This document shows positions 1-5,127 of a stretch of DNA of 5,127 bases, piece by piece; the stretch's first letter is position 1, and every line of letters starts with the position of its first letter. This DNA comes from Clostridia bacterium. Lineage in GTDB: Bacteria; Bacillota_E; RBS10-35; JAJYVN01. Position numbers and translations under genes: made by a program. The stretch covers positions 1 to 5,127 of the forward strand of contig DAHWHT010000179.1 in the NCBI GenBank assembly GCA_027335515.1, written 5' to 3'. The notes under the pieces were generated by a model, which worked only from the letters and a program-made list of their open reading frames with translations, was not told the DNA's origin and made no database searches.

Positions 1-532
1 ACCGCGTGAAGTCGCCCTCCGTGCGCCGGCGGGCACGATATAGGCGGCGCTCGAACGCTCCGTCGGTCTCGGTGTCCGGCGGTGCGACCAACAGGTGCTC
101 GATGACCGGGCAACCGTTCCGGGCTTGGCGTCCGAGGACCGTCTCGTCGACGGGTACGGGGCGCCAGACGAAGTCGGTGAGACCCTCCACACGGAGGGCG
201 GTCTCGGCCGCCAGGCGGGTGCGCGCCCGCTCGGGCTCGGCCCGCGGCTGGAACAACACGCCAACGCCGACGGCTCCGGGCGCTCGGCGCCGGCAAGCCT
301 GCAGGGCGAATTCCTCGGTGAACAGATCCTGTGGCACCTGCGTCAGGACGCCGGCGCCGTCACCCGTCTCGGCGTCAGCCCCTGCTGCCCCACGATGCGT
401 GAGGCATCCGAGCGCCGAGAGGCCCGCGCGCAGGATGTCGTGCGACGGTCCGAGGGTGCTGGCGATGAACCCGACGCCGCAGGCGTCGTGCTCCGCACGG
501 GGATCGTACAGCGATCGATTCCGCTCTCTCAA
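1..532 (-). CDS. gltB: Glutamate synthase large subunit, N-terminal part (cut by window edge)
   Basis: The large (alpha) subunit of glutamate synthase releases ammonia from glutamine in an N-terminal class II glutamine amidotransferase domain and passes it to 2-oxoglutarate, giving glutamate in the cytoplasm. The minus strand is open for 177 codons to the window edge. After about 17 propeptide-like residues (ending SLYDPRAEHDA) comes CGVGF, so Cys18 (codon 481-479) is the expected nucleophile exposed by propeptide removal. Next come SHDIL and the family block THRGAAGADAETGDGAG (about residues 47-63), then a normal amidotransferase continuation. The family is about 1500 residues, so some 12% is visible. 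The start is TTG at 532-530: an in-frame TGA lies 14 codons upstream, TTG is the only usable start between, and GGAAAGGG (549-542) sits 9 nt before it. An ATG at 539-537 is out of frame. The neighbouring WrbA-like gene is divergent. No gltD is in view. Identity is secure; the start is less certain. Confidence 0.93.
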   Translation of the reverse strand, partial: MRERNRSLYDPRAEHDACGVGFIASTLGPSHDILRAGLSALGCLTHRGAAGADAETGDGAGVLTQVPQDLFTEEFALQACRRRAPGAVGVGVLFQPRAEPERARTRLAAETALRVEGLTDFVWRPVPVDETVLGRQARNGCPVIEHLLVAPPDTETDGAFERRLYRARRRTEGDFTR

Positions 533-619
533 CGGGCATCGCCCTTTCCGTACGCGATCCCTTCAGCGGGACGGGGCCATTGGCGGGGGGACGCGAGCCG
601 GCGCCGACGATGAACGGGG

Positions 620-631
620 ATGCGGCCGCAT
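620..631. repeat. 12-bp perfect palindrome ATGCGGCCGCAT
   Basis: ATGCGGCCGCAT equals its own reverse complement. It lies 88 bases upstream of the gltB start, in the likely 5' leader or promoter zone of that gene. It could be an operator or chance in GC-rich DNA. The dyad is directly visible; its function is unknown. Confidence 0.4.
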
Positions 632-655
632 ATCAGCAATGCCACATGGGCCCGT

Positions 656-673
656 CCCCCTCGGGAGCGGGGG
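656..673. repeat. GC hairpin CCCCC-N8-GGGGG
   Basis: Five C (656-660) and five G (669-673) flank the 8-base loop TCGGGAGC. No T-run follows on either strand, so it is not a canonical terminator. It may be a structural element in the gltB leader, or only a product of composition. Confidence 0.3.
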
Positions 674-681
674 TGGTCGCT

Positions 682-716
682 CTGTCCGGTATACATCCGG
701 AAGGTCGGCCGGACAG
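682..716. promoter_or_regulatory. Inverted repeat CTGTCCGG-N19-CCGGACAG, candidate operator
   Basis: The arms CTGTCCGG (682-689) and CCGGACAG (709-716) are perfect reverse complements, 27 bp centre to centre. This spacing would put two half-sites about two and a half helical turns apart. A hairpin with a 19-nt loop is the alternative. It lies between the divergent gltB and WrbA-like genes and overlaps the next dyad by two bases. The match is direct; the operator role is inferred. Confidence 0.4.
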
Positions 717-730
717 TGACGAACATCACA
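715..730. promoter_or_regulatory. CRP/FNR-like dyad AGTGA-N6-TCACA
   Basis: AGTGA (715-719), six bases (CGAACA), then TCACA (726-730). The general CRP/FNR-family consensus is TGTGA-N6-TCACA, so only the first base differs. It lies about 183 bp from the gltB start and 230 bp from the WrbA-like start, so it could serve either gene. No regulator gene is in the window, and one site may be chance. Confidence 0.4.
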
Positions 731-960
731 GCATAGGCCCGGGCGCACGAGGTAACGTGGACGGTGGCGGGTGTACATCCGACAAACCCGCTCCGGGCCC
801 GAATGGCTTGCCGCATCCGTACGAATGGCCACTGGACAGCATTGAGGGCGGGCCGGTACCGTTGCCCGCGATCAGGCACCCGATCTCCCCGGCAGCGAGA
901 CCCATGGTGACGCGGAGCCTCTCCAGCCCGAACGGACGCCCAGCCAAGGAGAGTGGTCGC

Positions 961-1590
961 GTGGACCGGCCGAAGATCGCCGTCATCTACTACAGCGCCA
1001 CCGGCACCGTCTACCGGCTCGCACGCGCCGTCGCCGAAGGCGCCGCGCAGGCTGATGCCGACGTGCGGCTGCGGCAGATCAGGGAACTCGTTGGCGAAAG
1101 TGCGGTCGAAGCCAACCCGGCCTGGGCAGCCCACCACCGGGCGACACGAGAGATTCCCCTGGCGGACCAGGCAGACCTGGAATGGGCCGACGGATATGTG
1201 TTCGGTACGCCCACCAGACACGGCGGCATCGCCGCCCAATTGAAGTTTTTCTTTGATACCACCGCCTCCGCCGGCAACCGCGGACGTTTTGCCGATCGGG
1301 TGGCCGCCGGCTTCACCGCGGCCTCGCACCTCCACGGCGGGCATGAGGCGACCCTTCTCAGCCTGTACGGGATGCTGAGCCTTTGGGGGTGCATCCTGGC
1401 GCCCCCCGGATTTGCGCATCCGTCGGTGGTGGCCGGTGGCAACCCCTTCGGGGTGAGTGCCACTGCGGCCCACGGCCTGCCCGAACCGTCGCCCGAAGTG
1501 CTGGCCGCAGCGCACTACCTGGGCGCACGCGTGGCAACCATCTCCGCTCGCCTCCGGCAAGGACGTCCCGAGCCGACCCCGGTGGTCTGA
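961..1590 (+). CDS. wrbA: WrbA-family NAD(P)H:quinone oxidoreductase (flavodoxin-like)
   Basis: The WrbA family comprises cytoplasmic FMN proteins with a flavodoxin fold, usually tetrameric, that reduce quinones by two electrons with NAD(P)H and so avoid semiquinone radicals. The 209-residue product is close to the usual family length of about 200. Visible features are the FMN phosphate loop after the first strand (IYYSATGTVYRLARAVAEGA, residues 9-28), the signature GTPTRHGGIAAQLKFFFD (82-99), the HGGHEATLLS block (125-134) and GNPFGVSA (160-167), all in WrbA order. The GTG at 961 was chosen because AAGGAG (946-951) ends 9 nt before it and the first strand begins at once (DRPKIAVIYYS). An in-frame ATG at 904 would add 19 residues but lacks a good ribosome site. 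It is divergent from gltB and 312 bp from the next gene, so probably monocistronic. Family is secure; the exact substrate is not. Confidence 0.88.
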   Translation: MDRPKIAVIYYSATGTVYRLARAVAEGAAQADADVRLRQIRELVGESAVEANPAWAAHHRATREIPLADQADLEWADGYVFGTPTRHGGIAAQLKFFFDTTASAGNRGRFADRVAAGFTAASHLHGGHEATLLSLYGMLSLWGCILAPPGFAHPSVVAGGNPFGVSATAAHGLPEPSPEVLAAAHYLGARVATISARLRQGRPEPTPVV

Positions 1591-1902
1591 CCCGTGCGTC
1601 GCCTGAGAGAGCCCGACCACACACCAGGGCGGTCCGCCTCAGTGCAGCGTCTCAACCAGTGGTGTAAGAGCGAGCGAAGGCTGAGGCGCGGGAGAGCCGG
1701 GCTGCTTTGGCCTGGCGGACGAGGGGGCCGCCGCCGTAGGCTGTCCTTGGGCCTGGCGGCATCCCTTGGAAGGCCTGCCCGTTGCCGCCCGAAACCGTGG
1801 CGGCAGAGGCTCGTTGGCCAGGGCCTCAGTGTAGACGGAACCGCCGCGGTCTGAGGATCGAGAGATGTCCGCAGGGGGGGCCATTATGGCCGGGATCGAT
1901 GC
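1591..1902. other. Intergenic region before the transporter
   Basis: These 312 bases show no recognisable protein in any frame, apart from the 13-codon leader ORF listed separately. An inverted repeat, GTGGTC (1582-1587) and GACCAC (1615-1620), straddles the end of the WrbA-like gene but has a 27-nt loop and no T-run, so it is a poor terminator. The 10-mer GGCCTGGCGG occurs at 1709-1718 and 1750-1759. A GC-rich hairpin lies at 1783-1805. No clear -35/-10 pair was found. Confidence 0.6.
1783..1805 (+). repeat. Hairpin TGCCGCC-N9-GGCGGCA upstream of the transporter
   Basis: TGCCGCC (1783-1789) pairs perfectly with GGCGGCA (1799-1805) across a 9-base loop, extendable by one G-T wobble pair. It is about 60 bases before the leader ORF and lacks a T-run, so it is more likely leader structure or an operator than a terminator. 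Function unknown. Confidence 0.4.
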
Positions 1903-1906
1903 GTGA
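1865..1906 (+). CDS. Possible 13-residue leader peptide coupled to the transporter
   Basis: ATG at 1865 opens a 13-codon frame (MSAGGAIMAGIDA) closed by TGA at 1904-1906. GAGG (1853-1856) lies 8 nt before this ATG. A second in-frame ATG at 1886 is preceded by a G-run (1874-1880) at 5 nt. The stop overlaps the transporter's GTG (1903-1905) as GTGA, the classical arrangement for translational coupling. The transporter's own ribosome site is weak (GGGA at 1892-1895), which fits coupling. There is no run of one amino acid that would suggest attenuation. A frame this short can arise by chance. Confidence 0.3.
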   Translation: MSAGGAIMAGIDA

Positions 1907-3201
1907 ACGCTGAGACACCGGCGGTGCAGTCGGGGAGCATCAGTTCGGGGACGCGCAGGCGCCTGCTTCTCTTCACGTTGCTGGCCACCGTGTTCGATGG
2001 CGCCGAACTGACGCTGCTGGCCTACTTCTTCCCAAGCCTGGCCCACGATTTCCACGTCGGCATCCCTGCGATCGTGGCGATCAATACGCTCCAGGGTCTC
2101 GCCTCGCTGGTCGGAGGTCTCCTCTTCGGTCCCATCGGCGACCGGTTCGGGCGCAGGGTGACAATGCTCGTGACGGTGTTCCTCTATGGTGCGGCCACCC
2201 TGGCGGGTGCATTCGCACCCGGCCTCGCGACGTTCACCGCCACGCGTGTGGTCGCGGGCTTCGGTATCGGCGGGGAATTCGGAGCCGCCTTCGCCATCTT
2301 CAACGAACTCTGGGCAAAAAAGGGGCGAGGGATCCTCGGTGCGCTGGTGCAGAACATGTTTGTCGTTGGCATCGTGTTTACGACACTCGTCGGCTACCTG
2401 ACGACGCATATCTCGGCCGGGAACCCCCAAGCCTGGCGCATGGCCTACGCGGTCGTGGGATCGTGCAGCCTGGCCATCTGGCTGGCGGTGCTGCTGGTGA
2501 TGCCGGAATCACCGCTGTGGCGCGAGTACGCGGAGGCGCGCCGACAGGGTCGGCTACCCCGCGATTTGGCCGTTTCTGGGTCTACCACAAGCCTGTTCCG
2601 CGGTAGGTTCACGGCCCGGACCGTCATCGCCTGCGTGGTCTCAACCGGCATCTTTTACGTCAACTATTCGCTGGTGCTCTATGAGCCCACGCTCCTCTCC
2701 AAGGTGCATCACCTCCCCCCGGGAGGGGTGACTGAGGTCCTCCTCATCGGGTACGCGGCACTGTTTTGCGGTTCGCTGACGGCAGGTGCGGTGGCGGACG
2801 GCCGCGGTAGGCGCGTCGCCGCTGTGGCGCTCTCCGTCATCGCCCTGCTCGGATATGGATCCTACTTGCTAAGCTGGCGTTCCCCCCTGGGCTCCTCGTT
2901 CTGGCTGTGGCCGTTGTTTTGGGCACTTCTGACCATCAACTTCGGGTGCGGTTCGATCGGCGTCGTGGGCGTCTGGCTGGGGGAACTCTACCCGACCCGG
3001 CTGCGCGCCACCGCCGAAAACCTCGTGTACTACGCCGGGCGAGGCCTGGGCGGGAGCCTCCTGCCGTTTCTGGCGATCGGTTTGACCGGCGGCGCGGTCG
3101 GACCTGCACTCGGGCTGGGTCTCGCCGGCGCGGTCATTGCCATTGTCTCCAGCCCCGCCCTGGCGGAGACGCGTGGGCGGGATATCCGGGCGGTGGAATG
3201 A
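1903..3201 (+). CDS. MFS transporter, metabolite:H+ symporter type
   Basis: A 432-residue inner-membrane secondary transporter, the normal length for a 12-TM major facilitator protein. TM1 (about 21-44) carries FDGAELTLL, resembling the DGxD-type motif of aromatic acid:H+ symporters. TM2 (53-75) is followed by loop motif A, GPIGDRFGRR (76-85). TM4 has R115 and GIGGEFGAA (121-129). TM6 ends in MPESP (200-204), before a polar central loop to about 235. The second half repeats the pattern: TM7 (238-258), TM8, a second motif A GAVADGRGRR (295-304), TM9, TM10, then GELYPTRLRAT (360-370), TM11, TM12 and a terminal ETRGRDI (422-428). These features point to the metabolite:H+ symporter/sugar porter-like branch; the substrate (possibly an organic or aromatic acid) cannot be named. 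GTG 1903 is the only in-frame start after an upstream TGA (1852-1854). No catabolic genes adjoin it to suggest a substrate. Confidence 0.9.
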   Translation: MNAETPAVQSGSISSGTRRRLLLFTLLATVFDGAELTLLAYFFPSLAHDFHVGIPAIVAINTLQGLASLVGGLLFGPIGDRFGRRVTMLVTVFLYGAATLAGAFAPGLATFTATRVVAGFGIGGEFGAAFAIFNELWAKKGRGILGALVQNMFVVGIVFTTLVGYLTTHISAGNPQAWRMAYAVVGSCSLAIWLAVLLVMPESPLWREYAEARRQGRLPRDLAVSGSTTSLFRGRFTARTVIACVVSTGIFYVNYSLVLYEPTLLSKVHHLPPGGVTEVLLIGYAALFCGSLTAGAVADGRGRRVAAVALSVIALLGYGSYLLSWRSPLGSSFWLWPLFWALLTINFGCGSIGVVGVWLGELYPTRLRATAENLVYYAGRGLGGSLLPFLAIGLTGGAVGPALGLGLAGAVIAIVSSPALAETRGRDIRAVE

Positions 3202-3218
3202 CGGTCTGCGCAGACCGT
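3201..3218 (+). terminator. Perfect 18-bp palindrome at the transporter stop; possible terminator
   Basis: ACGGTCTGCGCAGACCGT begins on the last base of the transporter's TGA stop. As RNA it gives a 7-bp stem with a GCGC loop, but only TTG follows, with no U-tract. It could be a weak or factor-assisted terminator, a 3'-end stabilising hairpin or a protein-binding dyad. The symmetry is certain; the role is not. Confidence 0.4.
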
Positions 3219-3541
3219 TGCCCACGGGAGACGCCTGCCGCGCGTCAGATCCAGGCATCGGCCCCTGAGTTCCACGTGGTCCGCACCCTGGTGGCCACAA
3301 CTCGAGGACGCCCGTATCTGAGCACGGTTGGGGCCCGGTGAAACGCGAAAGAGATCCGTCGTCCGTCGGCGAACACGCCGGACGGGGTTCGGGACTTCAC
3401 ATCAGGGCCCGTCCCACGTCACAGACCGTTCCTCTGTTCGACCGGTCCCCCCGCGCCACGGCCGAACGTATGCCGGCGATGGCAGCGGCCACTCCCTGCA
3501 GTGGGATATCCACAGTGGGACCGCGCGAGGGGGGAAAGACG
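3219..3541. other. Stretch without a recognisable gene
   Basis: About 320 bases. A plus-strand frame opening at GTG 3338 runs through to 3616, but its residues resemble no family and it has no ribosome site. A short stretch reading EFHVVRTLVATTRGRPYLSTVG (in two halves, EFHVVRTLVA then TTRGRPYLSTVG; about 3268-3333) looks protein-like but is too short to identify and is interrupted soon after. CAGTGGGA occurs twice (3499-3506, 3513-3520) just before the DinB remnant. The region may be decayed coding sequence. Confidence 0.5.
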
Positions 3542-4073
3542 ATGGTGGACACTGATCACTTCCTTCGCGGACGGACCCTGCCAATTGCGCCGAGCCTTGC
3601 GAGCGGTGGCCCCTGAACGGCTGCATGTACCGCCGTTCCCCATCAAGTGGTCGGCGCTTGAGATCGCACTCCACGTTTGCGGCACGGATGCAGATCGTGG
3701 CTTCCCTTTGGCGCCGCGCATCCCGCCGGCCCGCGCAGCGTTAGGGCGCCCGCGTCATTAGGTCTTGTCCCACAGGCGTGGGCGCAGCGGCTGCAGACGG
3801 CCGTACCGGCCAGATACCCCTTGGAGCAGTGCCTGTCGGCGGCACGTGGCCGCACCGGTCGGGAGTGAGTGGCCGCCATCGCCGCGGAGGCGCGGCGGCG
3901 CCAAGCCGGCTTCCGCAGGCTGCCCGAGGAGCATGTCACGCTCGGCACGCTGGTCCACGGGCTGGCCGAGCATCGGTCTGCTGAAGCAGTGGGCCGACGG
4001 GTTGCGGCGGGTCCGAAGGGTGCCGAAGACGGATGTGCGCCCGCAGGGTCGCGAAGTTCCAACGAACGCTTGA
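3542..4073 (+). pseudogene. Decayed DinB/YfiT-like four-helix-bundle protein
   Basis: The DinB/YfiT superfamily consists of small metal-binding four-helix proteins, some damage-inducible and some thiol-dependent S-transferases; this is not DNA polymerase IV. Read in pieces, the segment matches the family in order. ATG 3542 (MVDT) has GAGGGGGG (3527-3534) 7 nt upstream. Shifting frame near 3553 gives SFADGPCQLRRAL, then FPIKWSALEIALH with a candidate metal ligand His (3672-3674). Shifting again between about 3700 and 3770 gives QAWAQRLQ (W at 3779-3781) and PLEQCLSAARGRT, then TGA at 3866-3868. The same frame continues with LPEEHVTLGTLVHGLAEH. A third shift near 3980 gives LLKQWADGLRRVRR, ending at TGA 4071-4073. 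The total, about 177 codons, equals a normal family length, so this is probably a full-length gene broken by small indels and a nonsense change. The third expected His near HLxQ is not seen. Sequencing error is the alternative, but about 2.8 kb of neighbouring genes read cleanly. Confidence 0.68.
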
Positions 4074-4080
4074 ACTGCCG

Positions 4081-4980
4081 CTAGCGCGCAAGGTGAGTGG
4101 GCCTGGGCGCTCGGGTGGCCAAGTTGTCCAACCACAGGTAAAACGCGAAATCGCTGCGCCAACCCGCCCACGCTTCCCCAGCGTGGCGCAGGTCCGCTTC
4201 CCCCAGTCGGGTCGTTGCCCCCGTGAGGCGCGTCCAGGCGCGCTGCAAAGCCACATCCCCGGCGGGCAACACATCGGGATGGCCAACTACGCGCAGCAGG
4301 ATATATTCGGCTGACCACGGCCCGATACCCCGGAATCGCTGCAACTCGGCGATCGCCGCGTCAGTCGGTTGCTCGTAGAGCACGTCAGGGCGCCATTGCC
4401 CCACGTTCATACTGTGTGCGATGGCGAGCAGTGTCGCTGCTTTCTGACGACTGAGTTGCAGGGCGCGAAAATCATCTATGGAGATTGCTGCCAGGTCGCC
4501 TGGACGGGGAAACAGAGTGACCGGTCCGAATATGCCATCGACCCGCCGGCCATAGCGGCTGGCCACGTTTCTCTTCAGCCGCCCGGCCAACCCCACGGCG
4601 ACCTGCTGGCCAAGGATAGTCCAGGCAATGCCTTCGAACGCGTCCGCGAACAGGACCGGGCGGATCCCGGCGTAGCGGCGATACAGGATGCGGTGGGCGG
4701 GGGGTTCGGCCGGCAAGGAGGCGATGGGGAAGAGCGGCGGGGCGTCGACATGGAAAACGCGTTGCGCGGCAGCGACATCACCGTGAACAGTCACCCCTCC
4801 GGGTGCGGCGCGCAGCAGGAGACGCTGGGAGGCGTCCCCGCGCGAGTACCAGAGGGCAAGGCGGTCGGCATCCGCTTCCGTCGTGTATGCCGGAAATTCT
4901 CGCAGGAATTGCATTTGTTCGGTATATCGATGGTGCGGCGCGTTGGAAAAATGGGTCAGCCATCCTAGTCCCTCACTCAT
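4081..4980 (-). CDS. alkA: DNA-3-methyladenine glycosylase II (AlkA-type, HhH-GPD family)
   Basis: A monofunctional base-excision repair enzyme that flips out alkylated purines such as 3-methyladenine and cleaves the N-glycosidic bond. With the ATG start the product is 299 residues, a normal AlkA length. An N-terminal AlkA-like region (about 23-100, from QFLREFPAYTT) precedes the helical domain, which opens with FADAFEGIAWTILGQQVAVG (about 111-130). It continues through LQLSRQKAATLL (174-185) to the helix-hairpin-helix LQRFRGIGPWSAEYILLR (213-230) and PAGDVALQRAW (239-249), in which Asp242 (codon 4257-4255) is the expected catalytic acid. ATG 4980 was chosen over an in-frame TTG at 5049, which adds 23 polar, low-complexity residues and lacks a ribosome site; GGTGGGAG lies just before the ATG with short spacing. 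The stop is TAG (4083-4081). It is convergent with the DinB remnant, 7 bases apart. Pattern is closest to the YfjP/AlkA branch. Confidence 0.92.
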   Translation of the reverse strand: MSEGLGWLTHFSNAPHHRYTEQMQFLREFPAYTTEADADRLALWYSRGDASQRLLLRAAPGGVTVHGDVAAAQRVFHVDAPPLFPIASLPAEPPAHRILYRRYAGIRPVLFADAFEGIAWTILGQQVAVGLAGRLKRNVASRYGRRVDGIFGPVTLFPRPGDLAAISIDDFRALQLSRQKAATLLAIAHSMNVGQWRPDVLYEQPTDAAIAELQRFRGIGPWSAEYILLRVVGHPDVLPAGDVALQRAWTRLTGATTRLGEADLRHAGEAWAGWRSDFAFYLWLDNLATRAPRPTHLAR

Positions 4981-5044
4981 GCGCTCCCACCAGCCGCTGT
5001 CGCCATCCGTGTCGTTGCTCGTAGAAAACCGGGAATCCGGCGGG

Positions 5045-5073
5045 ACCAATAGCTACCAATAGCCGCTAGCCGC
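5045..5073. repeat. Two adjacent micro-tandem duplications upstream of alkA
   Basis: ACCAATAGCT (5045-5054) is followed at once by ACCAATAGCC (5055-5064), and TAGCCGC occurs twice in tandem (5060-5066, 5067-5073). The tracts overlap by five bases. They look like replication-slippage duplications. They lie 65 bases or more before the preferred alkA start and overlap the alternative TTG start (5049-5047). Confidence 0.6.
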
Positions 5074-5127
5074 ATCGCGTGGGTTCACCGGACTTCCCCC
5101 CGGGCCTACCCGCCCGCATCCGGTATT
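5074..5127. other. Upstream flank of alkA, nothing recognised
   Basis: The terminal 54 bases are GC-rich, with a C6GGG run near 5097-5105. No gene, clear promoter or RNA element was identified. A partial likeness to a cobalamin riboswitch core on the minus strand was considered and set aside. Confidence 0.3.

Larger units (their letters stand above)
533..960. other. Divergent intergenic region between gltB and the WrbA-like gene
   Basis: These 428 bases separate two divergent genes and should hold both promoters. No protein is recognisable, although the frame of the WrbA-like gene stays open leftward to an ATG at 580; the composition there (GHPISPAARPM-type residues) matches no domain. The region contains a 12-bp palindrome (620-631), a C5/G5 hairpin (656-673), an 8-bp inverted repeat (682-716), a CRP/FNR-like dyad (715-730) and an imperfect direct repeat, GTATACATCCG (689-699) and GTGTACATCCG (771-781). 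No convincing -35/-10 pair is visible. A TATACC reading toward gltB (rc around 694-689) is at most a weak -10. Confidence 0.7.

Noticed and set aside
6..719. Long plus-strand open frames (6-719 and 95-613) at the left edge
   Set aside because: They are antisense to gltB. The minus strand gives an unmistakable GltB N-terminus, while the plus-strand residues are Arg/Ser-rich and match nothing.
580..960. N-terminal extension of the WrbA-like protein back to ATG 580
   Set aside because: The frame is open, but the added residues resemble no domain, the product would be far longer than the family, and AAGGAG sits correctly before GTG 961.
529..1620. 363-codon minus-strand open frame
   Set aside because: It is antisense to the WrbA-like gene and the intergenic region. 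High GC keeps the opposite strand open; its residues match no domain.
1582..1620. GTGGTC/GACCAC as a terminator for the WrbA-like gene
   Set aside because: Six-bp stem, 27-nt loop, no T-run, and one arm inside the coding region.
1639..2430. 263-codon minus-strand open frame
   Set aside because: Shadow of the MFS transporter and its leader; Glu/Arg/His-rich with no recognisable domain.
3338..3616. 92-codon plus-strand open frame starting at GTG 3338
   Set aside because: No ribosome site and no family likeness. Its end merely coincides with the frame of the DinB remnant's first codons.
4369..4968. 199-codon plus-strand open frame
   Set aside because: Antisense to alkA, whose helix-hairpin-helix and catalytic Asp are clear on the minus strand.
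5030..5110. Possible cobalamin riboswitch on the minus strand (GGGAAGTCCGGTGAA)
   Set aside because: The short core resembles the conserved riboswitch segment, but the pairing CCGG partner and a B12 box are not seen, and alkA is not an expected target.
1..5127. CRISPR array, mobile element, tRNA/rRNA or a new multi-gene defence-like system
   Set aside because: No regularly spaced repeats, transposase or integrase motifs or tRNA-like cloverleaf were seen; the intact genes belong to well-known housekeeping or transport families.

Overview
This is ordinary chromosomal sequence from a high-GC bacterium (roughly two thirds G+C by eye). The Shine-Dalgarno sequences are clear (AAGGAG, GAGG, AAAGGG) and three starts are non-ATG (TTG, GTG, GTG). 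The phylum cannot be fixed from the sequence. A high-GC Firmicutes-type or actinobacterial-type host is a low-confidence guess based on the style of the proteins.

Layout. (1) Positions 1-532, minus strand: the first 177 codons of the glutamate synthase large subunit (gltB), cut by the window edge. (2) 533-960: a divergent intergenic region with several dyads, including a CRP/FNR-like palindrome and an 8-bp inverted repeat. (3) 961-1590, plus: a WrbA-family flavodoxin-like NAD(P)H:quinone oxidoreductase. (4) 1591-1902: a gap with a GC-rich hairpin, a 10-bp direct repeat and a 13-codon leader ORF whose stop overlaps the next start. (5) 1903-3201, plus: a 12-TM major facilitator superfamily transporter, ending in a perfect 18-bp palindrome at its stop codon. 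(6) 3219-3541: no recognisable gene. (7) 3542-4073, plus: a decayed DinB/YfiT-like four-helix protein that can only be read by switching frame about three times and passing one in-frame TGA. (8) 4081-4980, minus: an intact AlkA-type DNA-3-methyladenine glycosylase, convergent with the DinB remnant. (9) 4981-5127: the alkA upstream region, with two short back-to-back tandem duplications.

How the genes relate. No multi-gene operon is evident. gltB (ammonium assimilation) and the WrbA-like gene are divergent and share one regulatory region. The WrbA-like gene and the transporter are co-directional but 312 bp apart, so probably separate units. The glycosylase and the DinB remnant are linked only loosely, through DNA-damage biology. 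I found no CRISPR array, transposase, tRNA, rRNA or phage gene, and no convincing undescribed system. The points most worth checking are the DinB pseudogene, the dyads at 682-730 and the coupled leader ORF before the transporter.
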